The notes under the pieces are model-generated. The model searched no databases. It saw nothing but the letters and a program-made list of their open reading frames with translations, and was not told the origin of the DNA. Positions 11,601 through 24,262 of a stretch of DNA of 64,000 nt are shown here, in pieces (position 1 is the first letter of the stretch; every line of letters begins with the position of its first letter). Source of the stretch: Lachancea kluyveri NRRL Y-12651 (Eukaryota; Ascomycota; Saccharomycetes; Saccharomycetales; Saccharomycetaceae); the NCBI GenBank assembly GCA_000149225.2, contig CM000687.1, positions 734,501-798,500 of the forward strand, read 5' to 3'. A program made the position numbers and the translations under genes.

Positions 11601-12500
11601 TTAGAATTCGTCTGGATCGAACAAATCCAAATCTAAGTCCATACCGCCTTCGTCAAGGCTCTCTTCTTGATCCTTCTTGTGGCTATCGTCTGCAGTGAAT
11701 TCGAAAGAAGACCTCCTTGGAATTTCCTCCCTGGCCGCTACTGTTTCACTTTCATTTTCAGTTAGCGTACTCTTTGTCTCAGGCTTCGTCTCCTTCTCCC
11801 CATTCTCTTCATTCTCTCTGTTCTCCTCACTTTCCTCATATTCCTCATTTTCTTGTCCAGGTATACGAGTCAATTCCTTGCTCTTAAGGGAGGCCATCGC
11901 TAACATGCCCCTTCTCATAGCATCTTCTGCAGGCCAAATGAAATTGTTAGGACCAACCATACCTTTATCGAAAGTCGGTGGTACTCTGGTGAATTTTGCC
12001 AATTTCATTGCATAGTCTAATAGTACGCCAGAGTAAATCTTTTCTCTTTGCTTCAACATGGTATCTCTTTCGAGTAGCACTTGTTCTAGTGCAGGCAGAG
12101 AGTTTAGCTGCGCATGGCAACCGTTTAAAACTTCCAAGATTTTGGAAGTTTTCTTGTCAACTTCTTGGGATTGCTTCTCCAAATCATTTAGCCTTCCGTC
12201 AATCTTGTCGTACTTTGGAAACTCTTCAAGAGCCTTGAATAGTTTCTTGTCAGTTTCAATTAGTTCTTGAGCCACTTTCAAATCAGGTTTGAATTTATCC
12301 ACCGAACTGACTAACTTGCCCAAGGTCTCCTCATATTCACATATGTCCGCATATACCTCTACCCGTGAGAGCAGATCTTGGTCTTGGTCATGCTGATGTG
12401 GTAGGCTGCTTGATGATGAGTATGAGGAAATTTGTTGCTGTTGTGAGCTGAGTGGTGTCGCAAGTACTGGACTTGTCTTAGAGTTAGGCCTACTGCTCAT
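11601..12500 (-). CDS. MED4: Mediator complex subunit 4
   Basis: 299 residues. A core subunit of the middle module of Mediator, in the nucleus, where it pairs with other middle-module subunits such as Med7, Med9 and Med21. The conserved core at about 45-210 has a coiled coil followed by the signature stretch TFDKGMVGPNNFIWPAED and RRGMLAMASLKSKELTRIPG, matching the S. cerevisiae protein as I remember it. The tail is acidic and ends DLDLDLFDPDEF, the same ending style as S. cerevisiae Med4. The frame stays open to 12506, but its first codon is TTG, so the ATG at 12500 is taken as the start. Confidence 0.95.
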   Translation of the reverse strand: MSSRPNSKTSPVLATPLSSQQQQISSYSSSSSLPHQHDQDQDLLSRVEVYADICEYEETLGKLVSSVDKFKPDLKVAQELIETDKKLFKALEEFPKYDKIDGRLNDLEKQSQEVDKKTSKILEVLNGCHAQLNSLPALEQVLLERDTMLKQREKIYSGVLLDYAMKLAKFTRVPPTFDKGMVGPNNFIWPAEDAMRRGMLAMASLKSKELTRIPGQENEEYEESEENRENEENGEKETKPETKSTLTENESETVAAREEIPRRSSFEFTADDSHKKDQEESLDEGGMDLDLDLFDPDEF

Positions 12501-12884
12501 CCTCAAGGTTTATCACTTTGTGGGACGTATAGTTCTGCCTTTGTTAGGTCGAATTTTGACTATGGCTCTTGCGAAGTACGGAAATCTTATATGCGGAGAA
12601 TCTAATCGCCAGAGACGGCATACAGATTTCGAACCTTGGTGAATTTGAGGAGGATATAAACTCTGTTATTTCACAAATACGGGCAATTGGATGGTGTCAT
12701 CGAGTGTTGGGAAGCTGGATGCTACAGTTACTCGCTAAGCTCTGTCTAGAAAAAGGCCAAATATAAAATAACATCAAGATTCAAAGGCTTTCTTAAAAAA
12801 AAAAAAAAAGTATTCTTGTCGAATAGTGTCCATTACCAAGTGTCTAATTAGTCATTTTATCTACGCATATCCAGTAGTTCACAT
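12501..12884. promoter_or_regulatory. MED4 upstream / CMG1 downstream region
   Basis: 384 bases between two minus-strand genes. Contains an A-run at about 12795-12809. A short plus-strand reading frame (12569-12766) has no recognisable product. Confidence 0.4.
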
Positions 12885-13934
12885 TCATTGATGATCTTCT
12901 TCAGCTGTACCAGGACAGTTTTTAAACATATCCTCTTCGCTCTGGTATTTTGCCCCACAATAAAAGCAGTAGTAAAACTCTGATCTCAAATGTGTATGAA
13001 TTTTGAAAATCCTCTCATCGATACTCATATCCTGGAACAACTGTAATTCCTCGTCATAGCTTATCAAAGAACCTCTTTCCATGGAGTTTTCTGGAGAATT
13101 TTGTGCTATTACCTGGTCAGGCTCAACACCCTCTTTTTGTTCTAGCTCACTATTAAGTCCAACCTCTTCGTCATAAACAATGTGATCTTCCTCCTCGCTA
13201 TTAGAACCTTCGTCCTCAGAATTGTTTCCATCCTTTGGGATTGTCTTTTTTTGTAATTCAATAACATACCGTCTCCATAGCACGTTGAAATCCCTTGGAT
13301 CTATATCTGTTAAGCATCCATCTACATCTCCGCTCATTTCAAATGACAATTTTTGTAAGTTATAAAGAATTCTTTCCTTCCTTTTTTGCTCATTAAATTG
13401 TTGTAGCCGCTTTCTATAGTCTTCAGTGTTGGTAGTTTGAAAACCATTCCCTGAGACTTTAGAAATTATCTGTTCTTTGATGCCCCTTCTGTCAAGTTTC
13501 ACATCGACCTTAATTGGAACTTTGATTGCTGAGGAAGCACGCTCTTCACTGCCTAGTGTTTGACCCACTTTAAACCCCATTTTAGACATCATCCTAAAGC
13601 CTTTTGGCATCATCTTAGCAACATCGTCGTCGTCATCATCATCATCATCATTCTCAGGCAACCCCTTTACCTTATCTCCGAACAAAGACTGAGAATTGCA
13701 TTCCTGTATTTCCATAGTTAGATAATCCTCTTCCCTTTCGTTTTCATCAATACCGCCAGTGGCAAACATCGTATTTTCCTTTCCTGGAGTTTCATTGCCC
13801 TTGGGAATTTTCAAAGATATCTTGGGAGAGGTCTTTCTTCTCTTTAAAAGCGGTAGCCTGGAGCTTTCTTCATTTTCACTTCCACTTTCACTACCGCTGC
13901 TCTCAAACCCTAAACCCTTTCCCCTATTACTCAT
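12885..13934 (-). CDS. CMG1: G-patch protein with C-terminal DUF4187 (Cmg1-like)
   Basis: 349 residues, longer than the 274 I recall for S. cerevisiae Cmg1. The N-terminal 90 residues are Ser/Glu-rich and disordered. A run of eight or nine Asp (about 13625-13652) precedes a G-patch at about 110-155 (MGFKVGQTLG...IKVPIKVDVKLDRRGI). G-patch proteins activate DEAH-box RNA helicases. The C-terminus, with HLRSEFYYCFYCGAKYQSEE and paired cysteines, is the DUF4187 domain of the GPATCH11 family. The open frame reaches 13967 at a TTG; the first ATG at 13934 begins MSNRGKGLGFE. It lies just upstream of DCS1 on the same strand, as in S. cerevisiae. Confidence 0.85.
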   Translation of the reverse strand: MSNRGKGLGFESSGSESGSENEESSRLPLLKRRKTSPKISLKIPKGNETPGKENTMFATGGIDENEREEDYLTMEIQECNSQSLFGDKVKGLPENDDDDDDDDDVAKMMPKGFRMMSKMGFKVGQTLGSEERASSAIKVPIKVDVKLDRRGIKEQIISKVSGNGFQTTNTEDYRKRLQQFNEQKRKERILYNLQKLSFEMSGDVDGCLTDIDPRDFNVLWRRYVIELQKKTIPKDGNNSEDEGSNSEEEDHIVYDEEVGLNSELEQKEGVEPDQVIAQNSPENSMERGSLISYDEELQLFQDMSIDERIFKIHTHLRSEFYYCFYCGAKYQSEEDMFKNCPGTAEEDHQ

Positions 13935-14099
13935 TTGTTGACTCTTATGTTTTTTGCTCTGCCGCAAGCGGACAACTTTGGATTGGACTGGAAGGACTTA
14001 TTTTCATGGTATTAAAGATTGATGTATACATAATACAAGAAGAACGGGCTAGTATCCATGAAATGTTTCTTATAACAACATAAAAAGAATTTATATATG

Positions 14100-15617
<1,518 letters not shown>

Positions 15618-16341
15618 CTATCTCATGAATACCCACCAAATTAAAAACACAAAGAAGAATGCGACAATGGCGATTGGTGCGTACTGGCTGATCAGTAGGT
15701 CAAAATTGATTTTTTGAGCTGTCTTCCTGTATTTCTTGGAGTCTTGTCTTAGACTTGCACTCAAATCGCTCATCTTGTCTAAAGAATCGCCTCTGTACAA
15801 CAAATCCTCGATATTCTTGGTCATGATCTGTTTCACACCCATTAGGTCCTGATTCAACTGATCCAGGTTGTCTTGAACCCTCTTGTCACTGTACAACTTT
15901 TTGGTTTTTTGCAAAAAATTGTCAAACGTCACATAAGCGTATGGTCTCACAGTGGGCTTGCCATACTCGTTCCCGTACGAGTGTTCAAATTCCTGTGCAA
16001 CGTCTTTCAAGTAGGAAAAGGCCAAGTTACGTGGGTAGCCCTTTTCAGCAATAACAAAGTACGCCACTAGGTCAACTTTGATGTAGTGTATCTCATAAGC
16101 ACCACTTTCTAGTGTTGCTTCACTTGCAGACTGAGGCGTCAATCTTGATATTAATATTTTAATCTTCTTTTTTTGCTCAGTTAGTGATGGGTCAGTGTCA
16201 TCATCAACAGAGGAGCATAGTGGAAGACCTGATGAGAAAGAAAAGAAAAAAGTTAGTATGCGAACGATACGATCACGAAGCTGAAGTCCCCAAAAAAAAA
16301 AACATACCGTCTTCTCTAAAAATCAAAGTAGATTTGATCAT
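15618..16341 (-). CDS. SEC22: R-SNARE of ER-Golgi transport, with an intron
   Basis: Spliced product of 214 residues, exactly the S. cerevisiae length. Exon 1 is 16341-16308 (34 nt, MIKSTLIFRED plus one base) and exon 2 is 16228-15618. The 79-nt intron 16307-16229 has GTATGT at its 5' end, a TACTAAC branch site at 16258-16252 and a CAG 3' end. The joined frame continues GLPLCSSVDD... into the longin domain. The SNARE motif is at about 130-190 and a C-terminal anchor at 193-213. The protein acts in COPII and COPI vesicle fusion between ER and Golgi. I do not recall an intron in S. cerevisiae SEC22. Confidence 0.95.
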
Positions 16342-17969
16342 AATAGTAAAGCTCTCTTGATTCAAGTGATTGCTGAGGATCTTCTTATTTGTAACCAAGG
16401 TGGTCTCTTCATTCTCTTTTTTCACCAGCAAGATTTGATATCCTAGACATCATTTGAGACGTAAACACGCCATGTCAAATATTACACCGCCGCGTCACGT
16501 ACCGTTTACGGCCTGGGTAAAGGCCAACTAAGCTCTTCGAATAGAATGGAACACCTAGATCCAATGGTTATCGGCCAAAAAATTCTTATAACAAGTGTTC
16601 CTAGGGTCTTGGAACAAGGCCTGTATAATGTATGCAAATTTCTCACCGAAACTGGACTGTGATTTAATGAGTAAAGTTTCTCCTGACGTTCCGATTCATC
16701 CAAATAACATAGCAGCAATTCAGACACACGAAATAGAAGGCAGCATATCTTTTTTTTTTTTTACCAAATTCAAAAAAATTCTACAACTAATGATCAGGTT
16801 TTTACATATCTCGTGCAAAGGTTACGTGAGATTTCGAGACATGATATATTTCATCCAACTGCGAGTACCAGTTGCTGACACATCCGCAATTAGTTTTTGA
16901 TAGCATCCAAGCGGTGCGCGACGCTTCTGACGTTTGCAGAATTCGGAGCTGTAGTTGCCGAAAAGTAACCACGATTCTCATGTAATATCATAAATTTTTT
17001 GCTTCAGCGCCAAATTTACAATAACCAGATACACCAATTTGGTTGGTTTTACGATTCGCAAACCCCCATGGTCCATTAGAAAGTATACAGTGAAGAAAGT
17101 GTAACGATTACAAAAGAAGAAGAAAACAAGACCATCAAAATGGCATACACTCTATAATAAATGGCTTTCCTCTGCCTAATAGTATTTTACCGAAAATTCT
17201 ATTGAAAAAAAAAATGTATATTTTTCCATTTGTTTTCCCCATAGCCGTTACCTGGCAAATGCATCTCCATCCGTCCTTCACGATTCAGGTCACGCCAAGT
17301 TTTCATAGTTTACAAATTTACTAAACCTAAACATCTATACGGCAGCAATTCATGAAACGAGATGATCAGAGATGGTGTCCCTTTCACCGTCACCATCCAT
17401 TTTTATTAATGTTCATCTGGCTCTAATGCCGTGTCTGAATCGTACATACCGCGCTTGTAGTAAAGCCACCGTGGAGTACTGGGAAAATGGTGCCGGAAAT
17501 AGTGCCCGACTCAATTGTATTTCACGGTGTTGTACTGTTGAAATCACACGTCTTCCAGGCCATTCATCCTGGCATCGGGTGTTGTTTGTCCATTCCTCAC
17601 AGCCCGTGTTTCTCGTGTCAGTTGCTTTATTCAGCGCATTACGTTCTTTACTTTTTTAGAGTAATGCAAGAAACTCCGAAATCTATCAAATCGGAAATAG
17701 CCATAATCTTGATTTTTGCCATTTTCGATATCTCCGACTGGGGAAAGTCACCTGCGCAGTAACTTATAGCGATGTCCCTCGATAGAGCAGCGCGGTACTA
17801 CATCCAAAAGAAAGAAAAAAACATATAAAGAGGTTGGAAATTGAAAAAAAAAAAAAAAAGAAACAGTATTCTTACGGCTGTAATCATCTTTGCACAGTTG
17901 TTTTCTTAATTTTTTATCAGTTTGCTAATATCTCCAACCTCTACTACTTTCTCAGGCATAAAACATAGG
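16342..17969. other. Long divergent intergenic region
   Basis: 1.6 kb between the SEC22 and class II aldolase start codons. Contains poly-A/T runs (about 16750-16761, 17204-17213, 17843-17859) and a TATA-like CATATAAAGAG about 150 bases before the downstream ATG. Short frames at 17372-17762 overlap each other and look random. No tRNA or known RNA was recognised. Confidence 0.45.
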
Positions 17970-18863
17970 ATGTCTACTACAATCACTGCTACACTTACTC
18001 CCGCCGACGCGGAAAAAATGCAAGCTTCCACTGGAAGAGGATTTTCCCTGGGTTCTCAAGGCGTCCACAACTTGGCTTCTGGCGGCATCGAATATGGGAA
18101 CAAGAGGCCAACATTCAAAGATAGGTTTGAGGAGCGCAGGCATACTTTGGAACATATGGCATGCGCATTCCGTGTGTTTGGAAGACGCGGGTACGGCGAA
18201 GGTTCCGCGGGCCATATCTCTGTCAGAGATCCAGTTGACCCACACACGTTTTGGATAAATCCATTGGGACGTCATTTCAGCCAAATGAGGGTGTCTGATC
18301 TGGTCCACGTCGACTCTGAAGCCAGTATTCTACCAGATGGTAACCAAGCTGCCATCAACGCCGCTGGTTTTAAAATCCATTCGGAGTTGCACAAGGCTAG
18401 GCCCGATGTTAATGCTGCCTGTCACGCTCATACCGTTTACGGCAAAGCATGGTCTGCCTTTGGTAAGGAACTAGAAATGCTCAACCAAGACGCATGTATG
18501 TTCTATAAGAAGCATTCCGTCTACTCTGATTTTGGCGGCGTCGTTTTGGAAGCTGATGAGGGTAAGAGGTTGGCAGAGGCGCTAAGCGACAACAAAGCGA
18601 TCATTCTCCAAAACCACGGTTTATTGACGGTTGGTCAAACCATCGATGAAGCCGCCTATTTATTCACCTTGATGGAAAGGACTTGTGAAGTGCAACTCCA
18701 AGTTGAGATGGCATCAAGACATGGCTTGGAAAAAAAAATCATTGGAGATGAGGAAGCCTACTACACTTATTTCAATACATCTGATCCAGAAACGCTATAC
18801 ACCGAATTTCAACCCGACTATCAATTGGAATTGGAGTTATCTAACAGTGCATTTTTGGAATAA
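17970..18863 (+). CDS. Class II aldolase/adducin-domain protein
   Basis: 297 residues from the ATG at 17970; the frame runs back to a TTG at 17922. The domain spans about 50-250. Conserved pieces are GYGEGSAGHISVRDP at about 75, ACHAHTVYGKAWSAF at about 152 with the metal-ligand HAH pair, and the QNHGLLTVG segment at about 215 with the third ligand histidine. The family includes fuculose and ribulose phosphate aldolases and adducin heads. Fungal members of this length resemble S. pombe Mug14, and the substrate is unknown. It sits between SEC22 and an F-box-like gene, where S. cerevisiae has no such gene as far as I recall. It is intact and full length. Confidence 0.85.
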   Translation: MSTTITATLTPADAEKMQASTGRGFSLGSQGVHNLASGGIEYGNKRPTFKDRFEERRHTLEHMACAFRVFGRRGYGEGSAGHISVRDPVDPHTFWINPLGRHFSQMRVSDLVHVDSEASILPDGNQAAINAAGFKIHSELHKARPDVNAACHAHTVYGKAWSAFGKELEMLNQDACMFYKKHSVYSDFGGVVLEADEGKRLAEALSDNKAIILQNHGLLTVGQTIDEAAYLFTLMERTCEVQLQVEMASRHGLEKKIIGDEEAYYTYFNTSDPETLYTEFQPDYQLELELSNSAFLE

Positions 18864-19755
18864 ACAGAACCGGTTGAATTTTTTAAATTAGAGACTGCAA
18901 GCGGTTCTATCCTGCTCGATTGTCCGTTATCATAGAGTCTCCTTGTATATTTTTTTTTCTCTCTTTTCTTTCAGATTGACAGACAGGAGTTGTCTTGCGA
19001 TCTGTTAGTACGTGAATCGCATACCTAGCATCTAGCTTCCAACTGACGTGGCACCCTCACCATTATATCGTCGATGTGAATGTAAACAAGCAAAGAAAGA
19101 AAATTGAGTGGGATGTTTTAAAGTTTGCAAATGACAGTAGGTAAAGTAACTAATAACAGGGTGCGATTGTGTATGGTGTAGGTGTCAGTCATAAATACTA
19201 GCAAGACGTTGTTTGTTGACGCGGCAAGTTCACGGCACGTTTTTTGTTGTTTTTTTTTTGGAATGAAGGTCATCCCAAGCGGTTGGGTCAGGGTTCTGCT
19301 GAAGCAAAAGAAAAAAAAAGGTCATTAAAAGAAACTTTTAACATGAGCGGGATGGACAGAACGCCGCGCATGTGGGTGTAGAGTGCCAAATAGTAAAGGT
19401 TCCACAATTAAATACATGAGTCATTCATACTAAAAACAAGAAAATGCGTTTAAGATCCAAATTACAGTTTCGTTTTGGGCTGTGACCTCGAGCCCGTAGC
19501 CCTTTTATGCGCATCAGGCGCAAACGTTTTAAGCCTCTGTCTCGTGGATTTCAAGTTCCGGTTGTGAGGCGAGCAGGGAGGCTGACAGAAATTAGGGGGA
19601 TTAGGGATGATCTCGGTTTTCCGGGTTTCTATGAGCTTCTTGTTAAGATGCCTCGGATGAGGACACTGTTGTAACACGGCTCCAATCGCTTTGTTTAGCA
19701 TATATAGTGAGACAGAGAATCAGCTGTTTTCGTCAAGTATCCTCTTTGCTATCAG
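18864..19755. other. Intergenic region
   Basis: 892 bases between two plus-strand genes. It has several poly-T and poly-A runs, and a TATA-like TATATAG at about 19700 ahead of the next gene. A minus-strand frame at 19462-19701 has no recognisable product. Confidence 0.4.
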
Positions 19756-21429
19756 ATGCCATCGATAAGCAAAATGACTACGGTTTTAAAACGAGAACTA
19801 AAAGATGCAGATCTACGCGAAGCTGTGGCCAGAGTTCAAAGCATCGGTCACGGTGAGTCGGATGGTAATGGAGACGTTGGGCTCGCCACTGCTGCTTCGG
19901 GATTGGATTTGCCAGTCGAAATCCTAGATTTGATATTGACAAGGCTGGATCATGGTTCTCCTACTACTTTACACGATTACTACCATCTTTTGAAGGCAAC
20001 AGATCACGTTTTGCCTGTCTTAGCCGCCCAAATAAGAGATAGGGTTGCCGTTTACAAAATCGGTGGATCGAACGGGGTAAGATCTGAAATCACCAGTAGG
20101 CTCATGTCTTTGGAGAACTACTTGAACGTCCAAAATACCCACCAGTTCCCAAACTATAAACATTTTTTACTCCTGATCGAAGACTCTTTGGAGAATATAG
20201 GTAACCGCACTTTGGAGCTACCAGATATAAACCTGGAGGGAGTTCAGACAACACTCGTGTATCATGTACAGGATGCTGACGTTTCCTTGGTGCAGCTCTC
20301 TTCTTGGCTCTCTACACACCTCCCGGGCTTAAATCAACAGATAGACCATCTGATGGTTGAAACAGATACCAGTGTTCTCCAGTACTCTCAGGATCTCTTT
20401 GGTATTCTGTCGCCTGATTTTTACACATCTTCTGAGCCGCTTTTCCCTTGTATCAGCTTTCCGAATATCGATGAGTTGGGCTTAAACTATATGGCATTAG
20501 ATTCCTTTATCTATAAGACTTTTTTGGTAACGAAAAACGTTAGAAACAATTACATCCAGATAAAGGACGCTAAATCGGTACTTAGGCAATATCTGGACAA
20601 AGTACGATTATCCTTTCCTGAGCTAACTACCATGAAGTTTGTCGATTCTAGGAAGGGTTTCACCGAAACGTGTAACTTCATCGACCTGTCCTCTTTGATG
20701 TTAACCAAGTTTCGCGATGAACAAATTGATATAATGAAACTCTTCAAAATTCACTCGCTGACTAACTGGGACATGCCTCAGATTAGGTCTTTCTCTGGCC
20801 ATAGGCTCAAATTCGATGAGTCTCCCATGTCCGGCTCGCCAGAAAGATGTCTACTGACTTTGAAGGAGAATATCAGACTACTCCAAAAACTGGCCATGTC
20901 GCAGAGAAATGATGGCCTTTCCCATTTTAATGTGAGTTTGATTCCACACGGTGTCCAGCAAACTAAAATTTTGAATTGGATTCCTATTGATAACGGTACC
21001 GTCTGTCCGAACACAGAAATAGAACATCTCACCGCTAATCGGTCCCCAATGATTTTTTTGAGCTGTAATTCGTTGAAAAAATTGGACCTAGGTATCTTAA
21101 AGATGGAGACGTCTACAAAGTTACAAATTCAAGGCTTATATTTACCAAACTTGGAAGAATTATCACTAACCTGTAAATCTCCAAATGTGACTTCATCAAG
21201 GAGGAGTTCATTTGATGGTAATTCGGATGAAGAAACCATGACATCTATGTTATTCACATCTTGGAACGACTTATCCAGGTGCAAACAACTAGAGTTCATT
21301 CACAGGGATCCGGGGAATATAACCACCATTTTTAGCATAGAAAATTTGAAAAGGAATCTGCCAAATTTAGACATGTCACGAAGTTTCCCAACTTTTGTTG
21401 ACGAAAAGCAAAGATTTGTTGTAGCCTAA
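19756..21429 (+). CDS. F-box-like protein of unknown function
   Basis: 557 residues. Residues about 50-90 (LDLPVEILDLILTRLD...) have the pattern of a degenerate F-box, which would bind Skp1. The remainder has scattered leucine-rich segments such as LPNLEELSLTCKS near 470 but no clear repeat array. By position it could be the BOP2 homologue (570 residues, next to SEC22 in S. cerevisiae), but the strand is opposite to that expected. The 553-residue F-box-like Roy1 is another possible relative. The ATG at 19756 is followed by a second at 19774. Function is not assigned. Confidence 0.7.
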   Translation: MPSISKMTTVLKRELKDADLREAVARVQSIGHGESDGNGDVGLATAASGLDLPVEILDLILTRLDHGSPTTLHDYYHLLKATDHVLPVLAAQIRDRVAVYKIGGSNGVRSEITSRLMSLENYLNVQNTHQFPNYKHFLLLIEDSLENIGNRTLELPDINLEGVQTTLVYHVQDADVSLVQLSSWLSTHLPGLNQQIDHLMVETDTSVLQYSQDLFGILSPDFYTSSEPLFPCISFPNIDELGLNYMALDSFIYKTFLVTKNVRNNYIQIKDAKSVLRQYLDKVRLSFPELTTMKFVDSRKGFTETCNFIDLSSLMLTKFRDEQIDIMKLFKIHSLTNWDMPQIRSFSGHRLKFDESPMSGSPERCLLTLKENIRLLQKLAMSQRNDGLSHFNVSLIPHGVQQTKILNWIPIDNGTVCPNTEIEHLTANRSPMIFLSCNSLKKLDLGILKMETSTKLQIQGLYLPNLEELSLTCKSPNVTSSRRSSFDGNSDEETMTSMLFTSWNDLSRCKQLEFIHRDPGNITTIFSIENLKRNLPNLDMSRSFPTFVDEKQRFVVA

Positions 21430-21755
21430 TCCAGCGTGGTACTATTTCAAATTCACGCTTTACTTTGACGCTGATGGTTGAAGTTGAGGACTAGTGTTTA
21501 TCTATTTTATTCTACTGCATATTTACTCAAATAGTAACAAAAAAAAAAAAGAAGAAAGCTCACAAAAGTGCTAGGATTGCCAAATACAACGTATTTTTTT
21601 TCTCTTTTTATCGCTTTGCCTTTCATACACCTACTGGAATAACGACGTATTGGTAGATGGCACTTTGAATGTCAATATAACGGAAATAAGAACGAAAATC
21701 TTTGACAATCTACTTACACAGTTATCTTTAAGATTATCTAATCAATATAGAGAAC
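21430..21755. other. Convergent intergenic region
   Basis: 326 AT-rich bases between the convergent stop codons of the F-box-like gene and SEY1. It should hold both 3' ends. No gene seen. Confidence 0.4.
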
Positions 21756-24104
21756 TCATTCTGTTTTCTTTTGTTCCTCCTTTCCATTTGATAAGTCCTG
21801 CATTTCAAATGATTCAACAGACTGTGCTTTAATAGCCGTCTCATGTTCATTAAACAACAGAGTTCTCAACTTATCCTTTGCAACCTGAGTAGTTTCGCTC
21901 ATGGCAGCGTTAGCAACATTCATAAGAGGAGTCCATAGTTTCATTTTCTGGACAAAATAAAATGCAACCCCCAAAATTAACAAAACTGTAACAAATATGG
22001 GGTTACGAATAATTATCATAAATTCATTCCAGCCCAAAACTGCAATCAGGGCGTATATGTAAAGGGGAATCTGGGTAGTAGTTTTGATGGTAGATCTTTT
22101 GGCTTCGATAGCGGTGATATCCGCCTGACGTTTAAACTTCTGAACAACCCTCTCTTTTTGTAAGGCAGTTAGTATGTGAGCAAATCTATGATCATGGTGG
22201 AGCCCATCCTCATCTTCATGCTCTTCCTCATCACCTTCCCCGTGTAATGGGATGTCAGGGATGATTTCGACGTTGTCTGAGGTTGAAGCGATGGCTAAAA
22301 CATTCAATACTTCCAAAGTGTGCTCCTTAGCAAGCCTGAAGCACTTGTCAATTTCTTCTTCATTCTTCCACAACTTTGGAGAATCATTTTCATCGTAACG
22401 AAACTTGTTTTCAAACCTTTCCCTCAAAATGGAAACTACAGTATCCTCCTTGAGGTAGTCATGGACCATACTGTTCAAGGCAACCCAGGCATTGTAACGA
22501 ATCTTTTTATAGGTCTCTAAGTTCTCATTTTTGGTGGACCCAACTTGAAAATCATAAACACCCTCTTGTAGTTCATATTTGGAGATAGATTTATTAAAGA
22601 TCTCTTCAAATTTTTCCATGACGAGATCCCAAACATTTTGCTCTGGATGGGATAACAAGTAGATAACGTCATCTTTAAGTTGAGAAGTGATAAATTTGTT
22701 TGAACGGCTGATAATAGACTTCAATTCTTTATCCCGTTGCTCTCTAGAAATCCTGTCAACAATTTCATTGAAAGCAAGAGTTTCCTTATCCACGCTCGAT
22801 AAAACCTCCAGCTTTGAAAACTCAGAGACGGTCGAAGAAAATTCCTTAGTGACGGAGTCGCGTGCAAGTTCTAATCTCTCAATAAACCTAGTCTTTCCAC
22901 TTCTGTTCGTAACTATAGCATGGAATTTTGTACTTAGGTGTTGGGTAAATAACTCCAAGAAGTTGTTTAGGGTGTCCCTAAACTTGGTTTCCAATCTTGC
23001 GCTCAATTCTGTTCTTTTTTCCAAGTAAACAGTCTTAGTATAACGAGATCCATAAGTATCATACTCTTGTAGGCATTGAGTTTTCAGGTGGTATAGCTTT
23101 GATGCCAAGTCTTTCCCATGCTCTAAACTCAACTCTCCAACTTCTTTGTCGTAGCTGTTCAAAAAATTACTGTACGCAGCATTGGCAATTTCCTCAGTTT
23201 TAAATCTAGCAACTAAAATTTGTTGTGTTGGTAAATCCAAATCCTTGTTCGTTTCGATCTGTTCCCAGCAATTTTCGGCATACATTGTCCATCCGTCCAA
23301 GGGCAAATTATGATGGTATTCAGGCTTAAAGTAGCAGGACTTATTCTCTTGGTTGAAAGAGTCACCTAATCTTTGAACACCGTTTGTAAATTTATCTGGT
23401 TGCAAGAACTTGTGAGCTAGTGCGGCAAATTTCAAGTCAAAGAAGTCGTATAGGGAGGAATCCTCAGTACCCTTTGGTTTGCTTAGTTGTGACCAAATTT
23501 TTTCTAGCTCAGCAATTAGAGATTCCTGTAGGCTTTCCAAGGGCGTAACCCCAACGTAATCTCTAATTACAAATAGCAGTAACACCTTGTGGTTAATTGT
23601 ACTGTTACCAAATAGGGATAAGTTGACTTCGAAGACTGTTTTCAACAAGGCCATGTTATTACCTTGGTATAAACCAACCTGTTGCTCCCATATATTGACG
23701 ATCAATATTTCAGATATCGCAATGGCAAATAGTGCTGCCTTACGTTCAAAATCTTGGTCTTCGCCACGTTCTGCGCCATCTGAGCCCTCAACATCCAGTA
23801 CGAACAAATCCTTAGATGGGAGAACCCCAGTCGTGGCTGTTACATGTTCAGTATGAGCCAACCAAATACCCTTGGTAGTTTGTTGTCTTTTGAGCTGAGC
23901 ATTCATTGTATCGAACTGAGTATTGAATAAGGCATTCAATAAGGTTGACTTCCCACTTGACTGTGAGCCGAAGACTGAAATAACATGGTAATCAACACCA
24001 ACATCACGTCCTTGTATGAAAGACTGGAAGTATTCTAGTGCTTTAGTATTGAACTGCTTTTCTTCATTGATTAATTGAACAGCCTCTTCACCTTGAGAAG
24101 TCAT
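21756..24104 (-). CDS. SEY1: ER membrane-fusion dynamin-like GTPase (atlastin homologue)
   Basis: 782 residues from the ATG at 24104 (S. cerevisiae 776). It drives homotypic ER membrane fusion. The P-loop [15 protein letters not shown] is at about residue 48, switch I at about 75 ([11 protein letters not shown]), the [13 protein letters not shown] motif at about 105 and the RD motif in [10 protein letters not shown] at about 182. A long helical stalk follows. Paired membrane segments lie at about 690-735 ([11 protein letters not shown] and [14 protein letters not shown]), with a cytosolic amphipathic tail. The frame continues back to a GTG at 24212, but the ATG matches the family N-terminus (QLINEEKQF). 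Confidence 0.95.
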   Translation of the reverse strand: MTSQGEEAVQLINEEKQFNTKALEYFQSFIQGRDVGVDYHVISVFGSQSSGKSTLLNALFNTQFDTMNAQLKRQQTTKGIWLAHTEHVTATTGVLPSKDLFVLDVEGSDGAERGEDQDFERKAALFAIAISEILIVNIWEQQVGLYQGNNMALLKTVFEVNLSLFGNSTINHKVLLLFVIRDYVGVTPLESLQESLIAELEKIWSQLSKPKGTEDSSLYDFFDLKFAALAHKFLQPDKFTNGVQRLGDSFNQENKSCYFKPEYHHNLPLDGWTMYAENCWEQIETNKDLDLPTQQILVARFKTEEIANAAYSNFLNSYDKEVGELSLEHGKDLASKLYHLKTQCLQEYDTYGSRYTKTVYLEKRTELSARLETKFRDTLNNFLELFTQHLSTKFHAIVTNRSGKTRFIERLELARDSVTKEFSSTVSEFSKLEVLSSVDKETLAFNEIVDRISREQRDKELKSIISRSNKFITSQLKDDVIYLLSHPEQNVWDLVMEKFEEIFNKSISKYELQEGVYDFQVGSTKNENLETYKKIRYNAWVALNSMVHDYLKEDTVVSILRERFENKFRYDENDSPKLWKNEEEIDKCFRLAKEHTLEVLNVLAIASTSDNVEIIPDIPLHGEGDEEEHEDEDGLHHDHRFAHILTALQKERVVQKFKRQADITAIEAKRSTIKTTTQIPLYIYALIAVLGWNEFMIIIRNPIFVTVLLILGVAFYFVQKMKLWTPLMNVANAAMSETTQVAKDKLRTLLFNEHETAIKAQSVESFEMQDLSNGKEEQKKTE

Positions 24105-24262
24105 TTCTTCGTTTGATTGTCTGTTTGCTTTGTCCTCCTCCCGCTGGTAAATTTCTTTAAAGGAGAATGGTTTCCTAATCTTTTCAAAATCCTTTGTGGA
24201 ATCAACACTCACGAATCACATAGACGCGCCTGAATCTCAAAGCAACGCAAAACTAAACCAAG

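Noticed and set aside
24105-24212. 36-codon N-terminal extension of SEY1 starting at GTG
   Set aside because: There is no ATG, and the family N-terminus aligns from the ATG at 24104. GTGAGT there resembles a splice site, but no splice to an upstream exon is needed.
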